DNA of 64,000 nucleotides from Paractinoplanes ferrugineus (GCF_016862195.1 NZ_BOMM01000003.1:248001-312000), one strand, 5' to 3'; counted from the first letter of the stretch, positions 44,727 to 53,686 are shown. Notes: a model not told the origin generated them from the sequence alone. Made by a program: numbers and translations.

Positions 44727-44742
44727 CCGGCCCGGCCGACGT

Positions 44743-45096
44743 TCAGCGGGCGACGCGGCGGGCCCAGAGCACGAGCGGCACCTGCAGCGGCAGCCGGCCG
44801 TAGGCGATCGCCCGCCGGCTCGGCGGCGCGTTGCGCCAGTCGTAGGCCATCTTGACGTTCGCCGGGAAGACGCCGACGAACAGCGCGGCGGCGGCCAGCC
44901 CGCCGAGGCGACGGGTGCGGGGGTGCGCGACGGCCGCCGCGACCGCCAGTTCGGCGACCCCGCTGAGGTAGGTCCAGGTGCGCGGCGAGCCGGGAAGCGA
45001 TCTCGGCACGAGCGAGTCGAACGGCTTCGGCGCCACGAAGTGCAGCGTTCCCATCGCGGCCAGCATCCCGGCCAGTCCTACCGCCTGCTTGTTCAT
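44743..45096 (-). CDS. DoxX-like small membrane protein
   Basis: 117 residues with four hydrophobic segments (AVGLAGMLAAMGTLHFVAP, WTYLSGVAELAVAAAVAH, LGGLAAAALFVGVFPANVKMAYDW, LPLQVPLVLWARRVAR). LSGVAELA and FPANVKMAYDW fit DoxX/DoxD-type proteins. Function unknown. Converges on the PfkB gene, 16 bases apart. Confidence 0.78.
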   Translation of the reverse strand: MNKQAVGLAGMLAAMGTLHFVAPKPFDSLVPRSLPGSPRTWTYLSGVAELAVAAAVAHPRTRRLGGLAAAALFVGVFPANVKMAYDWRNAPPSRRAIAYGRLPLQVPLVLWARRVAR

Positions 45097-45106
45097 GATC
45101 GGAATC

Positions 45107-45574
45107 CTACCGGCGGGTAACTCCGGCCGGTTCGAGTGCGCGCTGCAGGGCCCGGTAGATGCGGCCGAAGCGGGACGCGTCCGCGGTCCGCAGCAGCCGC
45201 ACGTCGCCGGTCGCGGTGCGGGCCCAGATCTCCAGCTCCCGGCTGCCCCGGTCGTGCGAGCGGTCGACCTGCTCGAGCAGGATGTCGGCGAGCGGCGCGG
45301 AGGCCAGGCCGATCAGGATGCCGCCGCCGATCAGCCCCACCGTCACCGGCGTCGAGGCGTCGATCACCAGCGCCACCCCCACCCCCAGCAGCCCCACCGC
45401 GATCGGCAGCAGCATCGCCATGCCGATCATGCCCCGGCCCGCGATCTTGCCCCAGGACCGGCGACCGCGCCTGTGCCACACCTGGATGAGCTCGGCCGGA
45501 GCGAAGTCGCGTCCGGCCATCCGGATGCCCGCCGAGGTGATCCGGACGTCCGGATCCCGGTAGTAGGTGGTCAT
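45107..45574 (-). CDS. DUF6232 family membrane protein
   Basis: 155 residues. N-terminal TTYYRDPDVRITSAGIRMAGRDFAPAELIQVWHRRG, a membrane hairpin (~50-95) and a C-terminal soluble segment with an LEIWARTATGDVRLLRTADASRF strand pattern. Matches the uncharacterised actinobacterial DUF6232 family. ATG 45574 is chosen because the family begins there; the frame is open further upstream toward the divergent enoyl-CoA hydratase gene. Confidence 0.75.
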   Translation of the reverse strand: MTTYYRDPDVRITSAGIRMAGRDFAPAELIQVWHRRGRRSWGKIAGRGMIGMAMLLPIAVGLLGVGVALVIDASTPVTVGLIGGGILIGLASAPLADILLEQVDRSHDRGSRELEIWARTATGDVRLLRTADASRFGRIYRALQRALEPAGVTRR

Positions 45575-45633
45575 GCACTCTCCGTACCCGTCGTAGGCTC
45601 TGGCGTAACCAAACACTCAGGGAGGCGTGTTTC

Positions 45634-46407
45634 GTGGGCGAGTTCGTGAAGCTGGAGATCAGCGACGGCATCGGCACCATCCGGCTGGATCGGCCCCCGA
45701 TGAACCCACTCAACACCCAGGTGCAAGAAGAGCTGCGGGAGGCCGCGCATTCCGCCGCCGGCTCCGCGGAGGTCAAGGCGGTCATCGTGTACGGCGGACC
45801 GAAGGTGTTCGCCGCGGGCGCCGACATCACCGAGTTCACCACCCAGAGCTACCAGGACATGGTGGTCCGGGCCGGTGCGCTGTCCGGTGCGTTCGACTCG
45901 GTGGCCCGCATCCCCAAGCCGGTGGTCGCCGCGATCACCGGTTATGCCCTGGGTGGCGGCTGTGAGTTGGCCCTGGCCTGCGACTGGCGGGTGGTGGCCG
46001 AGGACGCCAAGCTCGGCCAGCCGGAGATCAAGCTCGGCCTGATCCCGGGCGCCGGTGGCACCCAGCGGCTGGCCCGCCTGGTCGGCCCGGCCAAGGCGAA
46101 GGATCTGATCTTCTCCGGCCGGATGGTGGACGCCGAGGAGGCGCTGCGGATCGGCCTGGCCGACCGGGTCGTCCCCGCCGCCGAGGTCTACTCGACCGCG
46201 ATCGAGCTGGTCCGGCCGTTCGTGACCGGGCCCGCCCTGGCCCTGCGTGCCGCCAAGCAGGCGATCGACGCCGGCCTGAGCATGGATCTCGCCTCCGGCC
46301 TGGCCCTGGAGTCGCAGCTGTTCGCCTCGCTGTTCGCCACCGACGACCGGGCCGAGGGCACGTCGGCGTTCGTCGCGAAACGTAAGCCCACATTTACCGG
46401 GCGTTGA
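45634..46407 (+). CDS. Enoyl-CoA hydratase/isomerase family
   Basis: 257-residue crotonase-fold enzyme hydrating trans-2-enoyl-CoA in fatty-acid beta-oxidation. Oxyanion-hole segments FAAGADITEF and GYALGGGCELALACD; both catalytic acids are present (Glu in GGCELAL and Glu in GQPEIKLGLIPGAGG). GTG start with GGGAGGCG upstream. The protein may act with the EtfAB and thiolase encoded elsewhere in the window. Confidence 0.9.
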   Translation: MGEFVKLEISDGIGTIRLDRPPMNPLNTQVQEELREAAHSAAGSAEVKAVIVYGGPKVFAAGADITEFTTQSYQDMVVRAGALSGAFDSVARIPKPVVAAITGYALGGGCELALACDWRVVAEDAKLGQPEIKLGLIPGAGGTQRLARLVGPAKAKDLIFSGRMVDAEEALRIGLADRVVPAAEVYSTAIELVRPFVTGPALALRAAKQAIDAGLSMDLASGLALESQLFASLFATDDRAEGTSAFVAKRKPTFTGR

Positions 46408-46433
46408 TGCTCGCTTCCATCGATCGGGTGCCA

Positions 46434-46439
46434 TAAAGT
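46434..46439 (+). promoter_or_regulatory. Probable -10 box of the 46448 gene
   Basis: TAAAGT 8 bases before the GTG start; no ribosome-binding site, suggesting a leaderless transcript. Confidence 0.4.
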
Positions 46440-46447
46440 CCGTCGAT

Positions 46448-47008
46448 GTGGAATCGGTGACCGCCACGCGCCGAGTCCGCCGCACTGTGCGTGTGGCGGT
46501 TGCCCTTGTGCTGGGGCAAGCGCTGCTCTGCGCGCTCGTCGGTTACCTCACGCTGGGCCGGTCCGGCGCGCAGCCCCGCGCCGACCAGCTGGCCGAGCCG
46601 CCGCTGGCCCCGCCGGTGACCGCGACCAGGAGCTTCGAGCCGCCGTCAAGCGCCGCGCCCAGTTCCCGCGCGGCGACCGCGACCGGCAAGCCGAAGCGCC
46701 GGAACACCGCCGGGTCGGGCCGCTCCCGGACCGCGCCGCCCCCGGCCCCGCCCGGCCTCGCCACCCGGTCGCCGATGACGCTGCTCGGGCCGAGCCCATC
46801 GGCCCGGCCCCCCGGCCCCACGCCCGGCTCCGGAAATCCGTTCCTGCCGCCCCGCCCCCCGACCGTTCCGCCGGGCGGCCCGGTGCAGCGGCCGGTCACC
46901 GTCGGCGATCTCTGCGTGCCCGCCGGGGCGTTCGGGTTCACCTCGGACGACACTCTGGTTCGCTGCTTGCGCACGGCTCGTCACGCGCCGCGTTGGAAGA
47001 TCGTCTAG
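46448..47008 (+). CDS. Membrane-anchored Pro-rich protein
   Basis: 186 residues: short basic cytosolic N-terminus, one membrane helix (~16-36, VAVALVLGQALLCALVGYLTL), a ~110-residue Pro/Ser/Thr/Arg-rich extracellular-type stretch, and a compact end with two cysteines (GDLCVPAGAFGFTSDDTLVRCLRTARHAPRWKIV). No known domain. It directly precedes the membrane-anchored Hsp70-like gene (26 bases apart), so the two may cooperate. Confidence 0.65.
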   Translation: MESVTATRRVRRTVRVAVALVLGQALLCALVGYLTLGRSGAQPRADQLAEPPLAPPVTATRSFEPPSSAAPSSRAATATGKPKRRNTAGSGRSRTAPPPAPPGLATRSPMTLLGPSPSARPPGPTPGSGNPFLPPRPPTVPPGGPVQRPVTVGDLCVPAGAFGFTSDDTLVRCLRTARHAPRWKIV

Positions 47009-47022
47009 AAGCGAGGACCCCC

Positions 47023-47028
47023 TAGACT
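47023..47028 (+). promoter_or_regulatory. Probable -10 box of the Hsp70-like gene
   Basis: TAGACT 6 bases before the ATG at 47035; no ribosome-binding site. Leaderless type. Confidence 0.5.
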
Positions 47029-47034
47029 CAGCGC

Positions 47035-48786
47035 ATGGCCAACGACCCAGGGGGCCCGAAGCGGCACGCCCTCGGCGTGGACTTCGGCACGTCCAACACC
47101 GTCGCGGTGGCGCGCTGGCCCGACGGCCGGGCCCGCCCGATCCTGGTCGACGGCTCGCCGCTGCTGCCCTCCGCTGTCTACGCCGAGCCCGGCGGCCTGC
47201 TCAACGTGGGCCGCGACGCCGTGCACAGCGCCCGCCTCGACCCGGCCCGCTTCGAGCCCAACCCGAAGCGGCGCATCGACGACGGCACCGTGCTGCTCGG
47301 CGACCAGGAGCTGCCGATCGTCGACCTGATCGAGGCGGTGCTGGCCCGGGTCGCCGAGGAATGGCACCGCACGGTCGGCCCGGTCGAGACCGACGTGACC
47401 CTGACCTGCCCGGCGACCTGGGGCGCGGCCCGCCGCACGCTGCTCGCCGAGGCCGCCGCCCGGGCCGGTCTGGCGGGTGCGCGACTGGTCGCCGAGCCGG
47501 TGGCGGCCGCGACCTACTTCGCCGAGGTGCTCGGCCGGGACGTGCCGATCGGCTCGGTAGTGGTGGTGCACGACTTCGGGGCCGGCACGTTCGACGCCAG
47601 CGTGGTCGCCCGCACCGCGTCCGGGTTCGAGGTGATGGCCGTCGACGGCCGCGACGACATCGGCGGCCTCGACATCGACGCCGCCATCGTCGAGCACCTG
47701 CGCACCGACGAGTGGCAGCGGCTGCTCGAGCCGACCACGATCGAGGAGCGCCGCGCCCGCCGTCAGCTGTGGGACGACGTACGCATCGCCAAGGAGCGGC
47801 TGTCCCGCGCCCAGTCCGCCGACTTCGTGGTGCCGCTGCTCGACACCGAGGTCCATCTGACTCGCGACGAGCTGGAGACCCTCGCCCGGCCGGTGCTCGA
47901 CCAGACCGTCCGCATCACCCAGGGCCTGCTCCGCTGGGCCGACCTGGCCGAGGGGCGGCTGGCCGGGGTGTTCCTGGTCGGCGGGGCCAGTCGCATCCCG
48001 CTCGTCGCCACCCTGCTGCACCGTGAGCTGGGCGAGGCGCCGGTGGTGATCGAGCAGCCCGAGCTGGTGGTGGCCGAGGGCAGCATCCTCGCCGACGCCG
48101 CCCTGCTGACCACCGGAGCGGCCGCCCCCGGCCCGACCGCCGAGCTGCGCCTGGTGTCGAGCCGGCGCGCCGAGAGCATCGCCGTCCCGGCGTCGGCTCC
48201 GCCCGCGGCCCCCGAGCCGGACGACGCCGAGACCGTGCCGGTGCCGCGCAGCATCCTGGCGCAGCACGTGCCCGGCACGACGGGCTTGCAGCCGCCGGTC
48301 GACCCGTGGCCCGATGCCGCGCACGGCACCTGGATTCCCGACCCGCATGCCACGGTCGCGACCCCGAAACCGCGGTTCGACGGTCCTCTTCGCGTACCCC
48401 CGCCGCCGCCGGATCCGACGCCGAGCGCGGGCCGGCCGATGTCCCCGGCCCGGCCGTCCGCCCGGCCGATGTCGCCCGCTCGGCCGATCTCGTCGGCCCG
48501 GCCGATCTCGTCGGCGCCGGTGCGCACGACGCCCGTGACGCGTTCGCAGCCGGTGACCCCGGTCCGGCCGGCGGCGCGGGTCGCCAAGGCCGCGAAGCCC
48601 CGGAAGCGGCGTGGCGGATTCGTGCGCTTCGTCCAGGTGCTGCTCAGTTTCCTGGTGATGCTCGCGGTTCCGGTGGCCGCACTCGTGCTGGCCTACGGTT
48701 ACGGCAACGGTGAGTCGATCGAGCAGGACGCGGTGCACGTCTACGAGGACATCCTCCGCTTCGCCGGGTTGTCTGCCGGGAGCTAG
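47035..48786 (+). CDS. Membrane-anchored Hsp70-like protein
   Basis: 583 residues. An Hsp70/actin-fold ATPase domain (~10-365): GVDFGTSNTVAV (phosphate 1), LTCPATWGAARRTLLAEAAARAGL, AEPVAAATYFAE, VHDFGAGTFDASVV (phosphate 2) and VFLVGGASRIPLV (adenosine). The peptide-binding domain of DnaK is absent. In its place are ~150 residues of Pro/Ala/Arg-rich linker with ARPMSPARP and ISSARP repeats, then a membrane helix (~540-560). Probably a membrane-tethered nucleotide switch; such proteins are common in actinobacteria, with unknown clients. No DnaJ or GrpE gene is adjacent. Confidence 0.85.
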   Translation: MANDPGGPKRHALGVDFGTSNTVAVARWPDGRARPILVDGSPLLPSAVYAEPGGLLNVGRDAVHSARLDPARFEPNPKRRIDDGTVLLGDQELPIVDLIEAVLARVAEEWHRTVGPVETDVTLTCPATWGAARRTLLAEAAARAGLAGARLVAEPVAAATYFAEVLGRDVPIGSVVVVHDFGAGTFDASVVARTASGFEVMAVDGRDDIGGLDIDAAIVEHLRTDEWQRLLEPTTIEERRARRQLWDDVRIAKERLSRAQSADFVVPLLDTEVHLTRDELETLARPVLDQTVRITQGLLRWADLAEGRLAGVFLVGGASRIPLVATLLHRELGEAPVVIEQPELVVAEGSILADAALLTTGAAAPGPTAELRLVSSRRAESIAVPASAPPAAPEPDDAETVPVPRSILAQHVPGTTGLQPPVDPWPDAAHGTWIPDPHATVATPKPRFDGPLRVPPPPPDPTPSAGRPMSPARPSARPMSPARPISSARPISSAPVRTTPVTRSQPVTPVRPAARVAKAAKPRKRRGGFVRFVQVLLSFLVMLAVPVAALVLAYGYGNGESIEQDAVHVYEDILRFAGLSAGS

Positions 48787-48801
48787 CGGGCTACCGGGTA
48801 G

Positions 48802-48807
48802 TAGGTT
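48802..48807 (+). promoter_or_regulatory. Probable -10 box of the ThDP-enzyme gene
   Basis: TAGGTT 6 bases before the ATG at 48814, next to a small palindrome CTACC-G-GGTAG (48791-48801). Leaderless type. Confidence 0.45.
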
Positions 48808-48813
48808 GACGGC

Positions 48814-50427
48814 ATGGCTGAGGTGATCGAGGGACACGGCGGCGATCTGGCTCTGGCGGCACTGCGGGCGTTCGGGGTGAAGGAGATGTTCACCCTCTCC
48901 GGCGGGCACGTCTTCCCGCTCTACGACGCCGCGCACAAGGCCGGCTTCCCGATCTACGACGTGCGGCACGAACAGTCCGCGGTGTTCGCCGCCGAGGCGG
49001 TCGCCAAGCTGCAGCGCCGGCCGGGCCTCGCGGTGCTCACCGCCGGCCCCGGCGTCACCAACGGCATCTCCGGACTGACAAGCGCGTTCTTCAACGCCTC
49101 GCCGGTGCTCGTGCTGGGTGGGCGTGCCCCGCAGTTCCGCTGGGGCTCGGGCAGTCTGCAGGAGTTCGACCACGTGCCGCTGGTCGCGCCGGTCACCAAA
49201 TACGCCGGCACGGTCACCGAGACCGATGCCATCCCCGGCGAGATCGGGGCGGCGCTGACCGCGGCGCTCACCGCCCACCGCGGGCCCGCCTTCCTCGACC
49301 TGCCGCTCGAAGTGGTCTTCTCCAGCGGCGAGGCGGCCGCGCCCGGGGCGCCCGCCGTGCCGGTCCTCGAGGCCGACCCCGACGAGGTCGCGCGCGCGGC
49401 CGAGCTGCTGTGCAAAGCGCAACGGCCGGTCATCATCTCCGGCTCCGACGTCTGGGGCGGCGGCGCGATCGACGAGCTGCGGGCCGCCGCCGAGGCGCTG
49501 CAGGTGCCGGTCTTCACCAACGGCATGGGCCGCGGCGCGCTGCCGCCGACGCACCCGCTCGCGTTCGCCAAGGCCCGGCGGGCGGCCTTCAACGAGGCCG
49601 ACGTGGTCTGCGTGATCGGCACGCCGCTCGATTTCCGGCTCGGGTTCGGCGAGTTCGGCGAGGCCCAGGTCGTGCACATCGTGGACGCCCCGACGCAGCG
49701 CGCCACCCATGTCACCCCGGCCGTCTCACCCGCCGGCGACCTGCGCCGGATTCTCGCCGCGCTGGCCGAGAAGACCGCCGAGCACACCGAGTGGATCCAG
49801 GGACTGCGGGCCGCCGAGGACGCCGGAAAGGCGCGCGACGCCGAGGCGATGGCGGCCGACACCGACCCGATCAAACCCGCCCGGGTCTACGGCGAACTGC
49901 GCAAGGTCCTGGCCGCCGACGCGGTGACCATCGGCGACGGCGGCGACTTCGTCTCCTACGCCGGTCGTTTCCTCGAACCGGCCCAGCCCGGCACGTGGCT
50001 CGACCCGGGCCCGTACGGCTGCCTCGGCACCGGCATGGGCTACGCGATGGGGGCCCGGGTCACCTACCCCGACCGGCAGATCTGCGTGCTCTTCGGCGAC
50101 GGCGCGGCCGGGTTCTCCCTGATGGACGTCGAGTCGCTGGTGCGCCAGAAGCTGCCGGTCGTGATGGTGGTCGGCAACAACGGCATCTGGGGCCTGGAGA
50201 AGCACCCGATGAACGCGATGTACGGCTACGACGTGGCCGCCGACCTGCAGCCCGGCCTGCGTTACGACGACGTGGTGCGGGCCCTCGGCGGGGCCGGCGA
50301 GACGGTCGAGAAGTCGGCCGACCTCGGCCCGGCGCTGGCCCGAGCCTTCGACGCCAACGTTCCGTACCTGGTGAACGTGCTGACCGACCCGGCCGACGCC
50401 TACCCCCGCAGCTCCAACCTCGCCTGA
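48814..50427 (+). CDS. Acetolactate synthase-like ThDP enzyme
   Basis: 537-residue thiamine-diphosphate enzyme with the three-domain layout of acetohydroxyacid synthases: N-terminal PYR domain (catalytic Glu in DVRHEQSAVFAAEA), central FAD/DHAP-like domain, C-terminal PP domain with the GDG...NN motif (FGDGAAGFSLMDVESLVRQKLPVVMVVGNN). It most resembles actinobacterial IlvG-type proteins, which lack the neighbouring regulatory subunit gene ilvN; none is present here. Alternatives are oxalyl-CoA or 2-hydroxyacyl-CoA lyase-like enzymes. Substrate not assigned. Confidence 0.84.
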   Translation: MAEVIEGHGGDLALAALRAFGVKEMFTLSGGHVFPLYDAAHKAGFPIYDVRHEQSAVFAAEAVAKLQRRPGLAVLTAGPGVTNGISGLTSAFFNASPVLVLGGRAPQFRWGSGSLQEFDHVPLVAPVTKYAGTVTETDAIPGEIGAALTAALTAHRGPAFLDLPLEVVFSSGEAAAPGAPAVPVLEADPDEVARAAELLCKAQRPVIISGSDVWGGGAIDELRAAAEALQVPVFTNGMGRGALPPTHPLAFAKARRAAFNEADVVCVIGTPLDFRLGFGEFGEAQVVHIVDAPTQRATHVTPAVSPAGDLRRILAALAEKTAEHTEWIQGLRAAEDAGKARDAEAMAADTDPIKPARVYGELRKVLAADAVTIGDGGDFVSYAGRFLEPAQPGTWLDPGPYGCLGTGMGYAMGARVTYPDRQICVLFGDGAAGFSLMDVESLVRQKLPVVMVVGNNGIWGLEKHPMNAMYGYDVAADLQPGLRYDDVVRALGGAGETVEKSADLGPALARAFDANVPYLVNVLTDPADAYPRSSNLA

Positions 50428-50775
50428 CTATTTTTCGTCGTCGCGGTTCTTTCTGAACTCCTTCTCCCACTGGGCAAGGGTTTCCCGGTCGCGGCGGGAC
50501 TGGTCGCTGTCCATCTTCCGCAGGAAGTCGGCGTCGTCGTCCGGTGCGGACGGGCGCCCCCGGCCGCGCCGGGGTGGCGCGCCCTCCTGCGGCACCGGCC
50601 GCGGCCGGCCGGCCAGGAAGTAGGCGATCGGACCCACCAGCGGAAGCACGACGATGAGAAGCACCCAGAGGGCGCGCGGCGCGTTGCGCACGCGATCGGC
50701 GGACAGCACGCTGATCAGCGCCAGCACAAAGAGGACCAGCTGCGCAGCAGCCAGGAAGATGAACACCCGCACCAT
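50428..50775 (-). CDS. PLDc_N domain small membrane protein
   Basis: 115 residues. Two membrane helices (VFIFLAAAQLVLFVLALISVL and ALWVLLIVVLPLVGPIAYFLAGR) matching the PLD-nuclease N-terminal domain, which in these short proteins is not followed by a phospholipase. The C-terminal half is charged and partly helical (KMDSDQSRRDRETLAQWEKEFRKNRDDEK). ATG 50775 fits the family start. Function unknown. Converges with and abuts the ThDP-enzyme gene. Confidence 0.8.
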   Translation of the reverse strand: MVRVFIFLAAAQLVLFVLALISVLSADRVRNAPRALWVLLIVVLPLVGPIAYFLAGRPRPVPQEGAPPRRGRGRPSAPDDDADFLRKMDSDQSRRDRETLAQWEKEFRKNRDDEK

Positions 50776-50813
50776 GGGCCAATGATGACTCGCTCCTGCC
50801 GCTTCGGCGACGA

Positions 50814-51116
50814 CTAGAGCATGACAACCAGCCCGCCGAGCACCGCGATGGTGGCGGCGATCAATGCGTAGGCGGGCACGGCCCGCCGGGCGGGCTGCGG
50901 CGGGGTGCGACGCAGGGCGTACGAGCGGCGGTACGCGAGTCCGATCATCGCCACCCATGCCGCCATCGCGAGGGCCGCCGTGAGCCAGGTGAGCGCCCCG
51001 GCGTCGGGCCGGAACGCGGGTCGCGCGGCGAGCAGGCAGACGGCCGTGGCCGACATGCCGGTGCGCCGCCAGGCCAGCCGGGTGCGCTCGGCCGAGGCGC
51101 CCGGGTCGGGGCTCAC
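50814..51116 (-). CDS. DUF202 family membrane protein (short)
   Basis: 100 residues, GTG start. TRLAWRRTGMSATAV is the DUF202 lead-in (RTxLAWxRT), followed by three membrane helices. Lies 28 bases downstream of a longer DUF202 gene, as is usual for this tandem pair in actinobacteria. Function unknown. Confidence 0.8.
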   Translation of the reverse strand: MSPDPGASAERTRLAWRRTGMSATAVCLLAARPAFRPDAGALTWLTAALAMAAWVAMIGLAYRRSYALRRTPPQPARRAVPAYALIAATIAVLGGLVVML

Positions 51117-51144
51117 CCCGCCGGTCTTCTCGGCCGGACCGGTC

Positions 51145-51531
51145 TCATCGGACCGCTTTGATGGCCACCGCGACGACCAGGAGCAGGGCGCCGGCCGCCA
51201 CCATCAGGGCCAGGATCGCCGGGAACTTGGAGCCGGGCAGTTCCTGGCCGAGCCGCATCGCGCGCTCGGTGCGCGCCCAGTGGTCGACCGCGCGCAACGC
51301 CACCACCCCGCCGAGCAGCAGCAGGGCGATCGAGATCACTTCACGCAGGTGCGCGACCGGCAGCGGGGGGAGGAACTGGGCGCAGGCCAGGCCGCCGGCG
51401 ACCAGGGCCAGGCCGGTGCGGATCCAGGCCAGGAACGTGCGTTCGTTGGCCAGCGAGAACCGGTAGTCGGGGGTGCGGCCGACGGTGGGCTGCTTCTCCG
51501 GGTCGAACCACTGTCGCAGGTCACCGAGCAC
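51145..51531 (-). CDS. YidH/DUF202 family membrane protein
   Basis: 128 residues: cytosolic N-terminus with RTPDYRFSLANERTFLAWIRTGLALVAGGLA, then two more helices. The ANERTFLAWIRT block is the YidH/DUF202 signature. Probably forms a pair with the adjacent 50814-51116 protein. Function unknown. Confidence 0.84.
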   Translation of the reverse strand: MLGDLRQWFDPEKQPTVGRTPDYRFSLANERTFLAWIRTGLALVAGGLACAQFLPPLPVAHLREVISIALLLLGGVVALRAVDHWARTERAMRLGQELPGSKFPAILALMVAAGALLLVVAVAIKAVR

Positions 51532-51538
51532 CGATCGA

Positions 51539-51745
51539 TTATTGACCGGTCAGGTCAAGAAGGTGCGTCCAGAGACTGCGGACTTCGTCACTGACGCACG
51601 ACTCCCGGGACCGTCCGCAGCGGCACCACGGCGAGTCCGGGCCGGTCCGACCATGGGACTCCATCGTCGGGCTCAGCGGACGTGGTACAGAGTGGGGGAC
51701 AGGCGAGCGAAACTCGTCGAGCAGTGGAGCGAGTTGGATGGACAT
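51539..51745 (-). CDS. Small Cys-containing hypothetical protein
   Basis: 68 residues from an ATG preceded by GAGGAGG at 9 bases. Contains SPWCRCGRSRESCVSDEVRSLWTHLLDLTG: a CxC pair and a third Cys. No family recognised. It could be a real small gene upstream of the DUF202 pair or an accidental frame; the good ribosome-binding site and absence of a competing gene on the other strand are the only support. Confidence 0.4.
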   Translation of the reverse strand: MSIQLAPLLDEFRSPVPHSVPRPLSPTMESHGRTGPDSPWCRCGRSRESCVSDEVRSLWTHLLDLTGQ

Positions 51746-51882
51746 GTCGCGACACCTCCTCAGCCCATCATGGTGAGGTGTGTCACTCTGGGTTGCTGTC
51801 ACGCCTAAGCTACTGGCGGGTAACCTTCCAGAAGGCGTTCGACCGCAACGGTGCGTTCAAAACAGGAGGTCGTAGGAGCGCG

Positions 51883-52659
51883 ATGAACATCGTCGTTTTG
51901 GTGAAGCAGGTGCCCGACTCCGGCTCGTCGCGCGAGTTGGCGAGCGACAACACGGTTGATCGCGCCTCGGCGAGCAATGTGATCAACGAGATGGACGAAT
52001 ACGCCATCGAAGAGGCGCTGAAGATCAAAGAGGCGCACGGCGGTGAGGTCACGGTGCTGACCATGGGTCCCGCCGGAGCCACCGAGTCCATCCGCAAGGC
52101 GCTCTCGATGGGCCCCGACAAGGCGGTCCACGTGACCGACGACGCGCTGCACGGCTCCTGCGCCGTGGCCACCTCCAAGGTGCTCGCCGCCGCCCTCGGC
52201 ACGCTGAACGCCGATGTGATCATCGCCGGCGCCGAGTCGACCGACGGCCGCGTGCAGGTCATGCCGCACATGCTGGCCGAGCGCCTGGGCATCGCCGCGC
52301 TCACCGGCGCGCGCAAGCTGACCGTCGAGGGCAACCAGCTCACCGCCGAGCGGCAGACCGACGAGGGCTACGAGGTCGTCACCGCCGCCACCCCGGCCGT
52401 GGTGAGCGTGTGGGACACCATCAACGAGCCGCGCTACCCGTCCTTCAAGGGCATCATGGCCGCCAAGAAGAAGCCGGTGCAGACCCTCTCGCTGGCCGAC
52501 CTGGGGATCTCCGCCGACGAGGTGGGCACGGCCGGCGCCACCAGCCAGGTGCTGGAGTTCGCCAAGCGTCCCGAGCGCAGCGGCGGCACCAAGGTCACCG
52601 ACGAGGGCGACGGCGGCGCGCAGCTCGTCGCGTACCTCACCAACGAGAAGTTCGTCTGA
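51883..52659 (+). CDS. etfB: Electron transfer flavoprotein subunit beta
   Basis: 258-residue beta subunit of ETF, which carries electrons from acyl-CoA dehydrogenases to the respiratory chain. Family features: N-terminal IVVLVKQVPDSGS, INEMDEYAIEEALKIKE, the signature DGRVQVMPHMLAERLGI, and AAKKKPVQTLSLADLGI. ATG with GTAGGAGCG upstream. Followed after 12 bases by etfA. Confidence 0.95.
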   Translation: MNIVVLVKQVPDSGSSRELASDNTVDRASASNVINEMDEYAIEEALKIKEAHGGEVTVLTMGPAGATESIRKALSMGPDKAVHVTDDALHGSCAVATSKVLAAALGTLNADVIIAGAESTDGRVQVMPHMLAERLGIAALTGARKLTVEGNQLTAERQTDEGYEVVTAATPAVVSVWDTINEPRYPSFKGIMAAKKKPVQTLSLADLGISADEVGTAGATSQVLEFAKRPERSGGTKVTDEGDGGAQLVAYLTNEKFV

Positions 52660-52671
52660 GAGGGGTCGGTC

Positions 52672-53604
52672 ATGGCTGAGGTTCTGGTTGTCGTCGAGGC
52701 CGGCGTCAAGAAGGTCACGCTCGAGATGCTGACCGTCGCCCGCGCGCTGGGCACGCCGAGCGCCGTGGTGTTCGGCGAGGCGGACACCGCCAAGCTCGCC
52801 GAGTACGGCGCCGAGAAGATCTACGTCGCGGCCGGTGCGGACGTCGAGGATTACCTGGTGGCGCCCAAGGCCACCGTCGTCGCCTCGCTGGTCAAGCAGG
52901 TGCAGCCGGCGGCCGTGCTGCTCGGTGCGACCCAGGAAGGCAAGGAGATCGCCGGCCGGCTGGCCGTCAAGCTGGACAACGGTCTGCTCACCGACGCCGT
53001 CGCGGTCGACGCCGACGGCACCGCCACGCAGGGCATCTTCGCCGGCAGCGCGGTGGTGAAGTCCAAGGTCACCAAGGGCCTGCCGATCATCACGATCCGC
53101 CCCAACTCGACCACCCCCGAGGCGGCCCCGGCCGCCGGCACGGTCGAGCAGTTGACCGTCGCGGTCGACGACGCCGACAAGCTCACCAAGGTCGTCGAGC
53201 GGGTGGCTGAGAAGAAGGGCTCCCGGCCCGAGCTCACCGAGGCCTCGATCGTGGTCTCCGGCGGCCGCGGCGTCGGCAGCGGGGACAACTTCAAGCTCGT
53301 CGAGGAGCTCGCCGACCTGCTCGGCGGCGCCGTCGGGGCGTCCCGGGCGGCCGTCGACTCCGGCTTCTACCCGCACCAGTTCCAGGTCGGGCAGACCGGC
53401 AAGACCGTGTCCCCGCAGCTCTACGTGGCTCTGGGCATCTCCGGCGCGATCCAGCACCGGGCCGGCATGCAGACCTCGAAGACGATCGTCGCGGTCAACA
53501 AGGACGCCGAGGCGCCGATCTTCGAGCTGGCCGATTACGGCGTCGTCGGTGACCTGTTCAAGGTCGTACCGCAAGCCGCCGAGGAGATCCGCAAGCGCAA
53601 GTGA
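52672..53604 (+). CDS. etfA: Electron transfer flavoprotein subunit alpha
   Basis: 310-residue alpha subunit, holding the FAD. C-terminal FAD-binding domain with [98 protein letters not shown]. Forms the heterodimer with EtfB encoded just upstream. A strong hairpin directly after the gene ends the operon. Confidence 0.96.
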   Translation: MAEVLVVVEAGVKKVTLEMLTVARALGTPSAVVFGEADTAKLAEYGAEKIYVAAGADVEDYLVAPKATVVASLVKQVQPAAVLLGATQEGKEIAGRLAVKLDNGLLTDAVAVDADGTATQGIFAGSAVVKSKVTKGLPIITIRPNSTTPEAAPAAGTVEQLTVAVDDADKLTKVVERVAEKKGSRPELTEASIVVSGGRGVGSGDNFKLVEELADLLGGAVGASRAAVDSGFYPHQFQVGQTGKTVSPQLYVALGISGAIQHRAGMQTSKTIVAVNKDAEAPIFELADYGVVGDLFKVVPQAAEEIRKRK

Positions 53605-53610
53605 GGCCCC

Positions 53611-53638
53611 GCGGAGGGTGCGCTTGCGCACCCTCCGC
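53611..53638 (+). terminator. etfBA terminator
   Basis: GCGGAGGGTGCG, loop CTTG, CGCACCCTCCGC: a perfect 12-bp stem 6 bases beyond the etfA stop. No T-run follows, but stem strength and position are convincing. Confidence 0.75.
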
Positions 53639-53686
53639 TCTCTGCCCGAGGGAACCCCGCCGGGCAAGGCATAAGCTTTGCGATTG

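Noticed and set aside
48814-50427. Oxalyl-CoA decarboxylase
   Set aside because: The ThDP core is shared, but no CoA-tail binding features could be recognised and the overall match is closer to IlvG-type acetolactate synthases; kept as an alternative only.
51805-53667. 620-codon minus-strand open frame
   Set aside because: Antisense to etfB and etfA, both unmistakable; no protein features.
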